From: Micromonospora craniellae
GTDB lineage: Bacteria; Actinomycetota; Actinomycetes; Mycobacteriales; Micromonosporaceae
NCBI RefSeq assembly: GCF_014764405.1
Contig: NZ_CP061725.1
Location: forward strand, 4,526,001-4,590,000
Reading direction: 5' to 3'
DNA: 64,000 bases
Program-made: the position numbers and the translations under genes
The notes under the pieces: generated by a model
The model's input: only the letters and a program-made list of their open reading frames with translations
Told to the model about the DNA's origin: nothing
Databases searched by the model: none
Shown: in pieces, positions 32,263 to 41,243 of the stretch
Layout of the letters: each line of letters starts with the position of its first letter
Numbering within the stretch: position 1 is the first letter of the stretch

Positions 32263-33549
32263 GTGGAGACCGGTAAGGGCACCTTCTGGGGGCCCGACTT
32301 CGAGCAGCTCAGCACCACCGACCCCGAGATCGCGGACGTGGTGCTCGGCGAGCTCGACCGGCTGCGGGGCGGTCTGCAACTGATCGCCAGCGAGAACCTC
32401 ACCTCGCCGGCGGTGCTGGCCGCGCTCGGCTCGACGCTGACCAACAAGTACGCCGAGGGCTATCCGGGGCGGCGTTACTACGGCGGGTGCGCCCAGGTGG
32501 ACCGGGCCGAGGAGCTGGGCATCGCCCGGGCCAGGCAGCTGTTCGGCGCCGAGCACGCCAACCTCCAGCCGCACTCGGGCGCGAGCGCCAACCTGGCCGC
32601 GTACGCCGCGTTGGTGCAGCCGGGCGACACGGTGCTGGCGATGGAGCTGCCGCACGGCGGGCACCTGACGCACGGCAGCCGGGTGAACTTCTCCGGCAGG
32701 TGGTTCGACACGGTCGGCTACACCGTCCGGCGGGACACCGAGCTGATCGACTACGACGAGGTACGCGACCTGGCCCGTACGCGCCGACCGAAGATGATCA
32801 TCTGTGGTGCGACGGCGTACCCGAGGCTGATCGACTTCGCCCGCTTCCGGGAGATCGCCGACGAGGTGGGCGCGTACCTGATGGTGGACGCGGCGCACTT
32901 CATCGGGCTGGTCGCCGGGCAGGCCATCCCCTCTCCGGTGCCGTACGCCGACGTGGTCTGCGCGACCACGCACAAGGTGCTGCGCGGTCCGCGTGGCGGG
33001 ATCATCCTCTGCCGCGAGTCGCTGGCCGAGCGGATCGACAAGGCGGTCTTCCCGTTCACCCAGGGCGGGCCGTTGATGCACGCGGTGGCGGCCAAGGCCG
33101 TCGCGTTGCGCGAGGCGGCGCAGCCGGAGTACCGCACGTACGCCGCGCAGGTGGTGGCCAACGCGCAGGCGCTCGCCGACGGGCTGGCTGCGGAGGGGAT
33201 GCGGCCGGTCTCCGGCGGTACCGACACCCACCTGGCCCTGGTGGACCTGCGGGAGACCGGGGTGACCGGGGCACAGGCGGAGGCCCGCTGCGACGCGGCG
33301 ACCATCACGCTGAACAAGAACGCCATCCCGTACGACCCGCAGAAGCCGATGGTCGCCTCCGGCATCCGGTTTGGCACCCCGAGCATCACCACGCAAGGTC
33401 TGGGCGAGCCGCAGATGCGCCAGGTCGCCGAGCTGATCGCCCGGGCGGTACGCACCGACCCGGCGGCGCCGGGCGGCACCGACGAACTGGCCCGGGTCGC
33501 CTCCGACGTGGCCGAGCTGGTCGCCGAGTTCCCGGCGTACGCCCGATGA
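32263..33549 (+). CDS. glyA: Serine hydroxymethyltransferase
   Basis: The protein has 428 aa. It interconverts serine and glycine with tetrahydrofolate, supplying one-carbon units. PLP-binding landmarks are NLQPHSGASANLAAYAAL, VDAAHFIGLVAGQ and the Lys loop ATTHKVLRGPRGG (K238). The N-terminus has LQLIASENLTSPAVL and YYGGCAQVDRAE. Streptomyces also has glyA near here, followed by a wecA-like gene, but here the stop overlaps the atpI-like start by 4 bp (ATGA), so no gene intervenes. Confidence 0.96.
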   Translation: METGKGTFWGPDFEQLSTTDPEIADVVLGELDRLRGGLQLIASENLTSPAVLAALGSTLTNKYAEGYPGRRYYGGCAQVDRAEELGIARARQLFGAEHANLQPHSGASANLAAYAALVQPGDTVLAMELPHGGHLTHGSRVNFSGRWFDTVGYTVRRDTELIDYDEVRDLARTRRPKMIICGATAYPRLIDFARFREIADEVGAYLMVDAAHFIGLVAGQAIPSPVPYADVVCATTHKVLRGPRGGIILCRESLAERIDKAVFPFTQGGPLMHAVAAKAVALREAAQPEYRTYAAQVVANAQALADGLAAEGMRPVSGGTDTHLALVDLRETGVTGAQAEARCDAATITLNKNAIPYDPQKPMVASGIRFGTPSITTQGLGEPQMRQVAELIARAVRTDPAAPGGTDELARVASDVAELVAEFPAYAR

Positions 33550-33980
33550 CCGCGCCCCGCGCCGGGGAGCCCGGCGCCATCCGGTCCCGCCTGCCGCACC
33601 TGCGCCTGCCGCTGCTCGCCTGCGCCGCGCTGGCCGTGGTCGGGGTGCCGATCGCCGCGCTGCTGCGTGGCCCGACCGGCGCGGCCGGGGTGGCCGCCGG
33701 GATCGGCCTGGTGGTGGTGAGCTACCTGGTCTCCGGGTTCTCGGTGGCCTGGGCCGACGCGGTCAGCCCGAAGATGGTCATGCCGGTGGGGCTGGTCACC
33801 TACGCCACCAAGATGGTCTTCCTGGGCATGGTGATGGCCGCCGTGGCGCGTACCGGCTGGCCCGGCCAGCCCGACATGGGAGTGGCGATCATCGCGGGCG
33901 TGCTGGTGTGGATCGTCGCGCACACCACCTGGGCCTGGCGCTCCCCGCTGCCCACCGTGGACCGGGTGTCGGGTCACTGA
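33546..33980 (+). CDS. AtpI-like membrane protein at head of ATP synthase locus
   Basis: The protein has 144 aa with four hydrophobic helices (LPLLACAALAVVGVPIAALL, AAGIGLVVVSYLVSGF, VGLVTYATKMVFLGMVMAAV and GVAIIAGVLVWIVAHTTWAW). Position, size and topology match the Rv1303-type protein that precedes atpB in actinobacteria. AtpI proteins are thought to help assemble the c-ring or transport Mg; I have no direct evidence for either here. It overlaps glyA by 4 bp. Confidence 0.7.
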   Translation: MTAPRAGEPGAIRSRLPHLRLPLLACAALAVVGVPIAALLRGPTGAAGVAAGIGLVVVSYLVSGFSVAWADAVSPKMVMPVGLVTYATKMVFLGMVMAAVARTGWPGQPDMGVAIIAGVLVWIVAHTTWAWRSPLPTVDRVSGH

Positions 33981-34037
33981 CCGTACGGCTGGTGTTCGCC
34001 GGGCGTTTTGCCCCCTTCCCGGCTGGCCGGGCAGGAG

Positions 34038-34135
34038 TAAGCTTGGGCCCGGCTTGAGGTGCCGCATCGATCACCCGCACGCTGCTCGCAGTGTGGGGGG
34101 TGCCGCACACTCGCGAAACACCCGGCTGATAAAGT
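34038..34135 (+). promoter_or_regulatory. Candidate -10 boxes before the ATP synthase genes
   Basis: TAAGCT at 34038-34043 and TAAAGT at 34130-34135 lie in the 165-bp gap before the atpZ-like gene. The second ends 10 nt before its ATG. No strong -35 is seen for either. Confidence 0.35.
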
Positions 34136-34145
34136 TCGCCTCGTC

Positions 34146-34367
34146 ATGGCCGACAACCCTCATCGCGGAAGCTCCGACGAGCACTCGTCGGAAGGCGTTG
34201 CCGGAGCCGTTCTTGGCTACCTGCTCGCCGGCATCCTGGTGTGGGGATTCCTCGGCTGGTTGGCGGGGACGTTCCTCGGCCTGCCGACCGGCATCGGGAT
34301 CGGCGTGGGCATGATGCTCGGCGCAGCCGGAGCGATCTACCTGATCATGAAGAGGCTCGGTGCCTGA
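34146..34367 (+). CDS. Small AtpZ/AtpI family membrane protein
   Basis: The protein has 73 aa with a 22-residue polar N-terminus and two helices (VLGYLLAGILVWGFLGWLAG and GIGVGMMLGAAGAIYLIMKR). This matches the AtpZ/AtpI two-helix family found beside Fo genes. Another frame codon (GTG 34368) abuts its stop, but the RBS-supported atpB start is 42 bp further on. A role in Fo assembly is inferred from position. Confidence 0.75.
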   Translation: MADNPHRGSSDEHSSEGVAGAVLGYLLAGILVWGFLGWLAGTFLGLPTGIGIGVGMMLGAAGAIYLIMKRLGA

Positions 34368-34409
34368 GTGCCGGCACACGCGGGTCTGTCGAGTGCGGAG
34401 GATGACACG

Positions 34410-35189
34410 GTGAGCGCAGAGCTTGTCGCCGCTGAAGGGCTGCCCTGGCCCCCGGGGGTCTCGGACTTCTATCTGCCGGAAGTGGCCGGCCCATTCGTCA
34501 CCAAGTTCACCCTCATGGCCTGGCTGGCCGTCGGCCTGCTGATCATCTTTTTCATGGTCACCTATCGGAACCCGAAGCTGGTGCCGACCAAGGGCCAGTG
34601 GATGGCGGAGTCGATCTACGGCCTGGTCCGGGACAACATCGCCAAGGAACAGATGGGTAGCGCGGGCGTCAGGTTCGCGCCCTATTTCACGGTGCTCTTC
34701 TGCTACATCGCGTTGACCAACCTCTTCGGCATCATCCCGGGGTTGCAGATCTCGCCGAACTCGCACATCGCCTTCCCGATCGTGCTCGCGGCGATCACCT
34801 ACGTGATGTACCTCTACCTCGGCATGCGCAAGCACGGTGTCGGCGGCTACCTCAAGCAGAGCCTGATCCTGCCGGGCATCCCCTGGCCGATGCACATCCT
34901 GCTGATCCCGATCGAGTTTTTGCAGACCTTCATCAACCGGCCGGTCACGCTCGCGGTGCGTCTCTTCGCCAACATGTTCGCCGGTCACCTGATCCTGCTG
35001 GTCTTCACCATCGGCGGCTTCGTGCTGCTCGCCTCGGACAACATCTTCATCCAGGCGACCTCGGTCTTCTCCTTCATCATGGCGATCGTGATGGCCTTCT
35101 TCGAGGTGCTGATCGCGCTGTTGCAGGCATACGTCTTCGTCACGCTGAGCGCCAACTACATGGGATCGGCGCTCGCGTCCGAACACTGA
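34410..35189 (+). CDS. atpB: ATP synthase Fo subunit a
   Basis: The protein has 259 aa from GTG 34410, chosen because GGAGG lies 9 nt upstream; GTG 34368 would add 14 residues without an RBS. It forms the proton half-channels against the c-ring. Five or six helices are visible. The conserved Arg lies in NRPVTLAVRLFANMFAGHLI. The preceding ISPNSHIAFPIVLAAITY and the last helix with IALLQAYVFVTLSANYM are characteristic. Confidence 0.95.
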   Translation: MSAELVAAEGLPWPPGVSDFYLPEVAGPFVTKFTLMAWLAVGLLIIFFMVTYRNPKLVPTKGQWMAESIYGLVRDNIAKEQMGSAGVRFAPYFTVLFCYIALTNLFGIIPGLQISPNSHIAFPIVLAAITYVMYLYLGMRKHGVGGYLKQSLILPGIPWPMHILLIPIEFLQTFINRPVTLAVRLFANMFAGHLILLVFTIGGFVLLASDNIFIQATSVFSFIMAIVMAFFEVLIALLQAYVFVTLSANYMGSALASEH

Positions 35190-35275
35190 TCCTTTCCGCG
35201 GGGCGCCCGCCCAAAGCTTCAGGTACGACCGTGTACGCGTGAAACCTCACGTGTCAAACAGGAGGAATACCCGCA

Positions 35276-35500
35276 ATGACTGTTCTTGCCGAGATCAGCG
35301 GTAACGTCAACACGATCGGCTACGGCCTCGCCGCCGTCGGCCCCGCGATCGGCGTGGCCCTGATCTTCGTGGCGTACATCAACTCCAGCGCCCGTCAGCC
35401 CGAGTCGGCCGGCTACAACCGGACCTGGCTGGTCCTGGGCTTCGCCCTGGTCGAGGCGCTCGCCCTGTTCGGCCTGGTGCTCGCCTTCGCCGTTAACTGA
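35276..35500 (+). CDS. atpE: ATP synthase Fo subunit c
   Basis: The protein has 74 aa forming two helices joined by a polar loop (NSSARQPE). The proton-carrying carboxylate is E60 in VLGFALVEALALFG. Helix 1 has YGLAAVGPAIGVALIF. AGGAGG precedes the ATG. The Na+-binding pattern of Gln and Thr/Ser ligands is not evident, so it is probably H+-coupled. Confidence 0.97.
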   Translation: MTVLAEISGNVNTIGYGLAAVGPAIGVALIFVAYINSSARQPESAGYNRTWLVLGFALVEALALFGLVLAFAVN

Positions 35501-35529
35501 CCGTCCGCTTCCCGACCCGGAGGTCTGAA

Positions 35530-36060
35530 ATGTTTGTCGCCGCCGAAGGTGTGGAGCACCACCCGCTCATTCCGCTGTGGCAGGAGTTGGTGATCGGCAC
35601 GATCGCCTTCGCCCTGCTCTGCTTCGTGCTGCTGAAGTTCGTCATGCCGCGCATCGAGGCGATGTACCAGGCGCGGGTCGAGGCGATCGAGGGTGGCCTC
35701 AAGCGCGCCGAGGCGGCGCAGGCCGAGGCCAACCAACTGCTTGAGCAGTACCGGGCCCAGCTCGCCGAGGTGCGTACCGAGGCGGCGCGGATCCGGGACG
35801 ACGCCCGGGCCGACGCCGAGTCGATCCGCACCGACATCCTCGCCAAGGCGCGGGAGGAGTCCGACCGGATCATCGCCGCCGGCCGGGAGTCGCTGGCCGT
35901 CGAGCGTCAGACCATCGTGCGCGAGCTGCGCGCGGAGGTCGGCGGTCTCGCGGTCGACCTGGCCGGTCGGATCGTGGGCGAGTCGCTCGCCGACGAGGCC
36001 CGCCGTAAGGGCACCGTCGAGCGCTTCCTCACCGACCTCGAGAGCGCGGGGGCCCGCTGA
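35530..36060 (+). CDS. atpF: ATP synthase Fo subunit b
   Basis: The protein has 176 aa. One N-terminal helix (LVIGTIAFALLCFVLLKFVM) is followed by a long Ala/Glu/Arg coiled coil (about 40-170) that forms the peripheral stalk. CCGGAGG precedes the ATG. Its stop overlaps the atpH start by 1 bp (TGATG). Unlike mycobacteria, b and delta are separate proteins. Confidence 0.96.
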   Translation: MFVAAEGVEHHPLIPLWQELVIGTIAFALLCFVLLKFVMPRIEAMYQARVEAIEGGLKRAEAAQAEANQLLEQYRAQLAEVRTEAARIRDDARADAESIRTDILAKAREESDRIIAAGRESLAVERQTIVRELRAEVGGLAVDLAGRIVGESLADEARRKGTVERFLTDLESAGAR

Positions 36061-36881
36061 TGCAGGCCGCCAGCCGGGAGTCCTACGCCGCCGCGAGCCA
36101 GCGGCTGGAGGAGTACGTCCGGGGCGCCGATTCGACGGCTCTCGCCACCACCGGTGCCGAGCTGCTCGCCGTGGCAGACCTGCTGCGGCGGGAGGTCCGG
36201 CTGCGCCGGGCGCTCTCCGACCCGGCCCGCCAGGGTGCGGACCGCAGCGGCCTGCTCAGCTCGGTGCTCGCCGGCAAGGTCGGCGCCGACGCGCTCGACC
36301 TGCTCGGTGTGTTGGTCGCCGGTCGTTGGTCGGCACCGTCGGAGCTGCTCGACGGTGCCGAGCGCCTCGGCGTGCAGGCCCTGCTCGCCAGCGCGGACCG
36401 CGCCGACGAGCTCGGTGAGGTGGAGGACGAGCTGTTCCGCTTCGGCCAGGTGGTCGCGGCGGACCCGCAGCTCTCCAACGCCCTGTCCGACCCGGGGGCC
36501 CCGGTGGCCCAGCGGACCGAGCTGATCGGGATGCTCCTGACGGGCAAGGCCCGGCCGGTGACGGTGCGACTGGTGGAGGCGGCGCTGGCCGGCTTCGGTG
36601 GTCGGTCGTTCTCCGCAGCGCTGTCCCGCCTGGTGGAGCTGGCGGCCGAGCGCCGTGACCGGCAGGTCGCGTACGTGACCGTCGCGGCCCCGCTGACCGC
36701 AGAGGAGGAGAGCCGGCTCACCAACCAGCTCTCGGCCATCTACGGCCGGGCGGTCGCGGTGAAGCTTACGGTTGACCCGACGATCCTCGGCGGAGCGAGC
36801 GTCCGGGTGGGTTCGGACCTGTACGACGGGACGATCCTGCGTCGCCTCAACGAGACCCGCAACGCGCTCGCGAAGCGCTGA
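36060..36881 (+). CDS. atpH: ATP synthase F1 subunit delta
   Basis: The protein has 273 aa, longer than the 180 aa of proteobacteria but normal for actinobacteria. The C-terminal OSCP signature is VTVAAPLTAEEESRLTNQLS followed by VDPTILGGASVRVGSDLYDG. It links the peripheral stalk to the alpha3beta3 crown. A 92-bp gap to atpA follows, with GGAAGCAGAGG before the atpA start. Confidence 0.95.
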   Translation: MQAASRESYAAASQRLEEYVRGADSTALATTGAELLAVADLLRREVRLRRALSDPARQGADRSGLLSSVLAGKVGADALDLLGVLVAGRWSAPSELLDGAERLGVQALLASADRADELGEVEDELFRFGQVVAADPQLSNALSDPGAPVAQRTELIGMLLTGKARPVTVRLVEAALAGFGGRSFSAALSRLVELAAERRDRQVAYVTVAAPLTAEEESRLTNQLSAIYGRAVAVKLTVDPTILGGASVRVGSDLYDGTILRRLNETRNALAKR

Positions 36882-36973
36882 CCAGCACCCCGCGAAGCGC
36901 CCGGAATAACAGTCGACCCGAGGACCGGTCGGTACTAGGTATCCCGGGCCCCTGATACTTAAGGAAGCAGAGG

Positions 36974-38617
36974 ATGGCCGAGCTGACCATCTCGACGGAG
37001 GAGATCCGCGGCGCCCTGGAGCGCTACGTCTCCTCCTATTCGCCCGACGTCTCCCGTGAGGAGGTCGGCACCGTCGCTGACACCGGCGACGGTATCGCCC
37101 ACGTCGAGGGCCTGCCCTCGACCATGACCAACGAGCTGCTCGAGTTCGAGGACGGCACGCTCGGCGTGGCGCTGAACCTCGACGTCCGCGAGATCGGTGT
37201 CGTCGTCCTGGGCGACTACGCCGGCCTCGAAGAGGGCCAGCGGGTCAAGCGCACCGGCCGGGTGCTCTCCGTGCCCGTCGGTGACGCCTTCCTGGGGCGC
37301 GTGGTCAACGCGCTCGGCGCCCCGATCGACGGCCTCGGCGAGATCGCCGACGAGGGCTACCGCGAGCTGGAGCTCCAGGCCCCGAACGTGATGGCCCGGC
37401 AGTCCGTCTCCGAGCCGATGCAGACCGGCATCAAGGCCATCGACGCGATGACCCCGATCGGCCGTGGTCAGCGGCAGCTGATCATCGGTGACCGGAAGAC
37501 CGGCAAGACCACGGTCGCCCTGGACGCCATCCTCAACCAGCGGGAGAACTGGGCCTCCGGCGACCCGACGAAGCAGGTCCGCTGCATCTACGTCGCCATC
37601 GGCCAGAAGGCCTCCACCATCGCCTCCATCAAGGGGCAGCTGGAGGAGGCGGGCGCGATGGAGTACACCACCATCGTCGCCTCCCCGGCCTCCGACCCGG
37701 CCGGCTTCAAGTACCTCTCCCCGTACACCGGCTCGGCCATCGGTCAGCACTGGATGTACGGCGGCAAGCACGTCCTGATCGTCTTCGACGACCTGAGCAA
37801 GCAGGCCGAGGCGTACCGGGCCGTGTCGCTGCTGCTGCGTCGCCCGCCGGGCCGTGAGGCGTACCCGGGTGACGTCTTCTATCTGCACTCCCGCCTGCTG
37901 GAGCGCTGCGCGAAGCTCTCCGACGAGATGGGCGGCGGGTCGATGACCGGTCTGCCGATCATCGAGACGAAGGCCAACGACATCTCGGCCTTCATCCCGA
38001 CCAACGTCATCTCGATCACCGACGGCCAGATCTTCCTGGAGACGGACCTGTTCAACCAGGGCGTCCGGCCGGCGATCAACGTCGGTACCTCGGTCTCCCG
38101 GGTCGGTGGCGCGGCGCAGGTGAAGCCGATGAAGAAGGTCTCCGGTTCGCTGCGGCTGAACCTGGCCCAGTACCGCGAGCTGGAGGCGTTCGCCGCCTTC
38201 GCCTCCGACCTGGACAAGGCCTCCCGCGCCCAGCTGGACCGTGGCGCCCGCCTGGTCGAGCTGCTCAAGCAGCCGAACTACTCGCCGTACTCGGTGCAGG
38301 AGCAGGTCGTCGCGGTCTGGTCCGGCACCGAGGGCAAGCTGGACGACATCCCCGTCGGTGACGTGCGGCGCTTCGAGACCCAGTTCCTGGAGCACCTGCG
38401 GCGCAAGCACAACGCCACGCTGCTGGCGATTGCGGACAACAAGTGGGACGACGAGATCGTCGCCACGCTGGACGCCGCCGTCACCGAGTTCAAGCAGGGC
38501 TTCCTCGGCCGGGAGGATGAGCGCACGATCAACGAGGCGCCGGCGGCGCCGCTGGAGGGCGAGGCCGAGCAGGAGACGGTCACCCGCTACAGCGCAGCGC
38601 CGGCCCAGAAGCGTTAG
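36974..38617 (+). CDS. atpA: ATP synthase F1 subunit alpha
   Basis: The protein has 547 aa. The non-catalytic nucleotide-binding subunit has Walker A GDRKTGKT (172-179), LIVFDDLSKQAEAYRAVSLL and the signature INVGTSVSRVGGAAQVKPMK. The C-terminal 30 residues (from about GREDERTINEAP) form an Ala/Glu extension like that of mycobacteria, where the tail has been linked to suppressing ATP hydrolysis. Confidence 0.98.
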   Translation: MAELTISTEEIRGALERYVSSYSPDVSREEVGTVADTGDGIAHVEGLPSTMTNELLEFEDGTLGVALNLDVREIGVVVLGDYAGLEEGQRVKRTGRVLSVPVGDAFLGRVVNALGAPIDGLGEIADEGYRELELQAPNVMARQSVSEPMQTGIKAIDAMTPIGRGQRQLIIGDRKTGKTTVALDAILNQRENWASGDPTKQVRCIYVAIGQKASTIASIKGQLEEAGAMEYTTIVASPASDPAGFKYLSPYTGSAIGQHWMYGGKHVLIVFDDLSKQAEAYRAVSLLLRRPPGREAYPGDVFYLHSRLLERCAKLSDEMGGGSMTGLPIIETKANDISAFIPTNVISITDGQIFLETDLFNQGVRPAINVGTSVSRVGGAAQVKPMKKVSGSLRLNLAQYRELEAFAAFASDLDKASRAQLDRGARLVELLKQPNYSPYSVQEQVVAVWSGTEGKLDDIPVGDVRRFETQFLEHLRRKHNATLLAIADNKWDDEIVATLDAAVTEFKQGFLGREDERTINEAPAAPLEGEAEQETVTRYSAAPAQKR

Positions 38618-38626
38618 GGCCGGGCC

Positions 38627-39565
38627 ATGGCGGCGCAGGTACGTGTTCTTCGTCAACGCATCCGCTCGGCGAAGGGGATGAAGAAGATCACCAAGGCGAT
38701 GGAGCTCGTGGCGACGAGCCGGATCGCCAAGGCCCAGGCCCGGGTGGAGGCGTCCCTGCCGTACGCCCGGGCCATCACCGGCGTTCTCACGGCGCTGGCG
38801 TCCAACGCGTCGGTCGACCACCCGTTGCTGACCCCGCGCGAGCGGGTGCGGCGGGCGGGCGTGCTGCTGGTAACCGCCGACCGAGGTCTGGCCGGCGGTT
38901 ACAGCTCCAACGCCATCAAGACGGCGGAGTCGCTGGTCGCGCGGCTGCGCGAGGACGGCAAGGAGCCGGTGCTCTACGTCGTCGGGCGTAAGGGCGTGTC
39001 GTTCTACCGGTTCCGTAACCGGCCGATCGAGGCGAGCTGGACCGGCTTCTCCGAGCAGCCGTCGTTCGCCGACGCCCGCGAGGTGGGCGAGACGCTGGTC
39101 AAGGCGTTCTCGGCCGGCGCGGACGACCTCGACGGCGGTCCAAGTGCGGACGGGGTGCTCGGGGTGGACGAGTTGCACATCGTCTTCACCGAGTTCAAGT
39201 CCCTGATGACCCAGACGCCGGTGACCCGGATCATCGGTCCGCTGCAGGTGGAGGAGCGGCCTCGGTCGGAGGCGGCCCCCGGGCTGCTGCCCGACTACGA
39301 GTTCGAGCCGAACCCGGAGGAACTGCTCGACGCGTTGCTGCCGAAGTACATCAACACGCGGATCTACGCGGCGTTGCTGGAGTCGGCGGCGAGCGAGTCG
39401 GCGGCCCGGCGGCGGGCGATGAAGAGCGCCACCGACAACGCCGAAGAGATGATCGACAAGTACACGCGCGAGATGAACTCGGCCCGCCAGGCCGGGATCA
39501 CCCAGGAGATCAGTGAGATCGTCGGCGGCGCCAACGCGCTGGCCGCGTCGGGAAGTGAAGTGTGA
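38627..39565 (+). CDS. atpG: ATP synthase F1 subunit gamma
   Basis: The protein has 312 aa. The N-terminal helix VRVLRQRIRSAKGMKKITKA and C-terminal helix with ARRRAMKSATDNAEEMIDKY form the rotor coiled coil. VLLVTADRGLAGGYSSNAIK marks the Rossmann-like domain. An acidic segment near residues 165-183 (SAGADDLDGGPSADGVLGVD) corresponds to the extra gamma loop seen in actinobacteria. It is 9 bp after atpA and overlaps atpD. Confidence 0.97.
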   Translation: MAAQVRVLRQRIRSAKGMKKITKAMELVATSRIAKAQARVEASLPYARAITGVLTALASNASVDHPLLTPRERVRRAGVLLVTADRGLAGGYSSNAIKTAESLVARLREDGKEPVLYVVGRKGVSFYRFRNRPIEASWTGFSEQPSFADAREVGETLVKAFSAGADDLDGGPSADGVLGVDELHIVFTEFKSLMTQTPVTRIIGPLQVEERPRSEAAPGLLPDYEFEPNPEELLDALLPKYINTRIYAALLESAASESAARRRAMKSATDNAEEMIDKYTREMNSARQAGITQEISEIVGGANALAASGSEV

Positions 39566-41016
39566 TGACTGTTTCCACTGCTGGAGGACCAGCCGAGACC
39601 ACGACCGCCACCGGTCGCGTGGTCCGGGTCATCGGCCCGGTCGTCGACGCCGAGTTCCCGCGCGACGCCATGCCGGACCTCTTCAACGCCCTGCACGTGA
39701 ACGTGTCCCTCTCCGGGGGCGAGAAGACGCTGACCCTGGAGGTGGCCCAGCACCTGGGTGACAACCTGGTCCGCGCGATCTCGATGCAGCCCACCGACGG
39801 TCTGGTCCGGGGCGCCGAGGTGCGGGACACCGCCTTCCCGATCCGGGTGCCGGTCGGCGACGCGGTCAAGGGCCACGTGTTCAACGCGATCGGCGAGTGC
39901 CTCAACCTCACCGAGGGCGAGACCATCTCCGCCGACGACCACTGGGGCATCCACCGCAAGGCTCCGGCCTTCGCGGACCTGGAGCCGAAGACCGAGATGC
40001 TGGAGACCGGCATCAAGGTCATCGACCTGCTCGCCCCGTACGTCAAGGGCGGCAAGATCGGCCTGTTCGGCGGCGCCGGCGTGGGCAAGACGGTGCTCAT
40101 CCAGGAGATGATCACCCGAGTCGCCCGGAACTTCGGTGGTACCTCCGTCTTCGCCGGTGTGGGGGAGCGGACCCGTGAGGGCAACGACCTCATCCACGAG
40201 ATGACCGAGTCCGGCGTCATCGACAAGACCGCGCTGGTCTTCGGTCAGATGGACGAGCCGCCGGGCACCCGGCTGCGCGTCGCGCTCTCCGCGCTGACCA
40301 TGGCGGAGTACTTCCGTGACGTGCAGAAGCAGGAGGTGCTGCTCTTCATCGACAACATCTTCCGCTTCACCCAGGCCGGGTCCGAGGTCTCCACCCTGCT
40401 GGGCCGGATGCCCAGCGCGGTGGGTTACCAGCCGACCCTCGCCGACGAGATGGGCGAGCTCCAGGAGCGGATCACCTCCGTCAAGGGTCAGGCCATCACC
40501 TCGATGCAGGCGATCTACGTGCCGGCGGACGACTACACCGACCCCGCCCCGGCCACCACCTTCGCCCACCTGGACGCCACCACGAACCTGGAGCGCTCCA
40601 TCTCCGACAAGGGCATCTACCCGGCGGTGGACCCGCTGGCGTCCTCGTCGCGGATCCTCGCCCCGGAGTTCGTCGGCCAGGAGCACTTCCAGGTGGCCAG
40701 CGAGGTCAAGCGGATCCTCCAGCGCTACAAGGACCTGCAGGACATCATCGCCATCCTCGGTATCGAGGAGCTCTCCGAGGAAGACAAGATCACGGTCCAG
40801 CGGGCCCGTCGGATCGAGCGCTTCCTGTCGCAGAACACCTACGCGGCGGAGCAGTTCACCGGTGTGCCGGGCTCGACGGTCCCGATCAAGGAGACCATCG
40901 AGGCGTTCCGGAAGATCAGCGAGGGTGAGTACGACCACTTCCCCGAGCAGGCGTTCTTCATGTGCGGTGGGCTCGACGACCTGGAGAAGAAGGCCGCCGA
41001 GCTGATGAAGGGCTGA
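39565..41016 (+). CDS. atpD: ATP synthase F1 subunit beta
   Basis: The protein has 483 aa from ATG 39565 (TGATG overlap with the atpG stop; GTG 39562 would add one residue). The catalytic subunit has Walker A GGAGVGKT (169-176), the catalytic Glu in VGERTREGNDL, Walker B VLLFIDNIFRFTQAGSE, and the C-terminal DELSEED-like stretch GIEELSEEDKITVQRAR. A strong terminator follows 17 bp after the stop, cutting it from atpC. Confidence 0.98.
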   Translation: MTVSTAGGPAETTTATGRVVRVIGPVVDAEFPRDAMPDLFNALHVNVSLSGGEKTLTLEVAQHLGDNLVRAISMQPTDGLVRGAEVRDTAFPIRVPVGDAVKGHVFNAIGECLNLTEGETISADDHWGIHRKAPAFADLEPKTEMLETGIKVIDLLAPYVKGGKIGLFGGAGVGKTVLIQEMITRVARNFGGTSVFAGVGERTREGNDLIHEMTESGVIDKTALVFGQMDEPPGTRLRVALSALTMAEYFRDVQKQEVLLFIDNIFRFTQAGSEVSTLLGRMPSAVGYQPTLADEMGELQERITSVKGQAITSMQAIYVPADDYTDPAPATTFAHLDATTNLERSISDKGIYPAVDPLASSSRILAPEFVGQEHFQVASEVKRILQRYKDLQDIIAILGIEELSEEDKITVQRARRIERFLSQNTYAAEQFTGVPGSTVPIKETIEAFRKISEGEYDHFPEQAFFMCGGLDDLEKKAAELMKG

Positions 41017-41030
41017 CCCTTCGGTTCGAA

Positions 41031-41074
41031 CGACGAAAGGCCGTCCCGGTTCACGCCGGGACGGCCTTTCGTTC
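41031..41074 (+). terminator. Strong intrinsic-type terminator after atpD
   Basis: A perfect 16-bp stem (CGAAAGGCCGTCCCGG, 41034-41049, with 41056-41071), extendable by one A-T pair, has the loop TTCACG and is followed by TTCATCT. It is the most convincing intrinsic terminator in the window, yet it lies inside the ATP synthase locus. Confidence 0.85.
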
Positions 41075-41243
41075 ATCTACGGGACGTACGATCCTGGCTG
41101 CCCGGTTTCCCGTGCTCGGCGATCACGCCGTGCCCGAGATACCGTCTAGTGCAGCTCAGGCGCGGACGAGCGGCGAACGACGTTAAACCTTTCGGCTACG
41201 CGGACCCGTACACCTCCCGGGGACGCGACGAACGGAGAAGCTT

